From: an uncultured bacterium | GTDB lineage: Bacteria; Patescibacteriota; Minisyncoccia; Phycocordibacterales; UBA1006 | Assembly: GCA_937898165.1 (NCBI GenBank) | Contig: CALDKO010000097.1 | Coordinates: forward strand, 1-12,991 | Reading direction: 5' to 3' | DNA length: 12,991 nt | Part shown: piece after piece, positions 12,614-12,991 of the stretch | Layout: each line of letters opens with the position of its first letter | Position numbering within the stretch: position 1 is the first letter of the stretch | Position numbers and translations under genes: made by a program | The notes under the pieces: model-generated | Told to the model about the DNA's origin: nothing | What the model saw: only the letters and a program-made list of their open reading frames with translations | Databases searched by the model: none

Positions 12614-12991
12614 TTATTTTACTACTCTTACAAATTTCAATTCCTGTACATTTACTGGTGTTCTAGCAAGAACTGTTTGATATGGATCACGTTCATCAAA
12701 TTGAACTGTTTTAATAATACCAAATACAAAATCTGAAAATCCTGGTAATGTCATTACATCGCCATCACGAACTTCCAAATCGCGAGGAATATGCAGTTCA
12801 AAATTACCACTTCCCTTTCCTTCTACCGGAACCGTAATTCCCAGACGTGTAATCACCGCATCACCTTTCCAGAAACTTCCAGAAATCAATGTTCCTTCTG
12901 CACGATTGTTTGTAACAACATCAATCGTTGCAATAAAACTGTTTTCACCCGCAATTACACGATCACCGATTTTGATTCCGTCATCACTACC
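12614..12991 (-). CDS. MreC-like protein, C-terminal part (cut by window edge)
   Basis: The frame is open through the right edge, so the gene is 5'-truncated here; the first in-window residues read GSDDGIKIGDRVIAG. About 125 residues are visible. They form repeated beta-strand units with GD turns (IKIGDRVIAG, EVRDGDVMTLPG) and end in DPYQTVLARTPVNVQELKFVRV. This resembles the second beta-barrel of MreC, whose usual end reads like PxADxxxLxxVxV. MreC is an extracytoplasmic scaffold tied to MreB and the wall-elongation machinery. An alternative is another beta-rich adaptor protein. The internal TTG at 12889 is not taken as a start because coding continues upstream of it. It is probably co-transcribed with the ParB/Srx-like gene 1 nt downstream, where mreD would often be found. 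Confidence 0.6.
   Translation of the reverse strand, partial: GSDDGIKIGDRVIAGENSFIATIDVVTNNRAEGTLISGSFWKGDAVITRLGITVPVEGKGSGNFELHIPRDLEVRDGDVMTLPGFSDFVFGIIKTVQFDERDPYQTVLARTPVNVQELKFVRVVK

Noticed and set aside
10..12991. Genetic code change with TGA as an amino acid (as in Gracilibacteria/SR1)
   Set aside because: The genes are full length with ordinary Gly codons and no in-frame TGA is needed. TGA is simply not used as a stop by the larger genes here, too few to conclude.
1..12991. CRISPR arrays, insertion sequences, prophage or integrase attachment sites
   Set aside because: No regularly spaced repeats, transposase or integrase motifs or flanking direct repeats were found; the inverted repeats seen are all positioned as terminators.

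Overview
The window is AT-rich, compact bacterial chromosome that looks like a member of the Candidate Phyla Radiation (Patescibacteria). Pointers are the very short spacers, several small single-pass membrane proteins, a MacAB-like ABC system with no RND pump or outer-membrane partner, a Tgt with an extra insert, an MreC-like C-terminus, and the near absence of Shine-Dalgarno sequences. No rRNA or tRNA is present to confirm this. The standard code fits: the listed genes end in TAA or TAG and none needs an in-frame TGA read as an amino acid.

Layout. Positions 1-3550 (minus strand) hold a three-gene ABC exporter set: HlyD/MacA-like adaptor, FtsX/MacB-like permease, ATPase. Next on the same strand are a probable cupin protein (3633-4202) and the translational GTPase TypA/BipA (4292-6106). 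From 6198 to 8255 genes run on the plus strand: an 85-residue orphan, a 67-residue membrane protein, a YtxH-like membrane protein with a Lys/Ala tail, a putative structured RNA (about 7266-7485), and a LOG-family protein. From 8285 to the right edge genes are again on the minus strand: GlmS, Tgt, an alpha/beta hydrolase, a ParB/sulfiredoxin-fold protein, and the C-terminal part of an MreC-like protein cut by the window edge.

Functionally this is mostly housekeeping. GlmS makes glucosamine-6-phosphate for the cell wall and MreC would guide wall growth. Tgt modifies tRNA and TypA acts on the ribosome. The ABC set is probably an exporter or envelope-stress system. Apart from the ABC genes and the MreC-ParB pair, nearly every gene appears to be its own transcription unit with its own terminator.

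Two things stand out. First, at least six genes have a -10 element ending 7-8 nt before the start codon, often with an extended TGn, so their mRNAs should be leaderless. Several of these promoters are fused to the preceding gene's terminator. Second, the gene-free stretch 7194-7523 carries a consensus promoter, a hairpin whose loop holds the stop codon of a 14-codon mini-ORF, a possible alternative long-range pairing, and a strong terminator. It looks like either a new small RNA or an attenuator-like leader ahead of the LOG gene.
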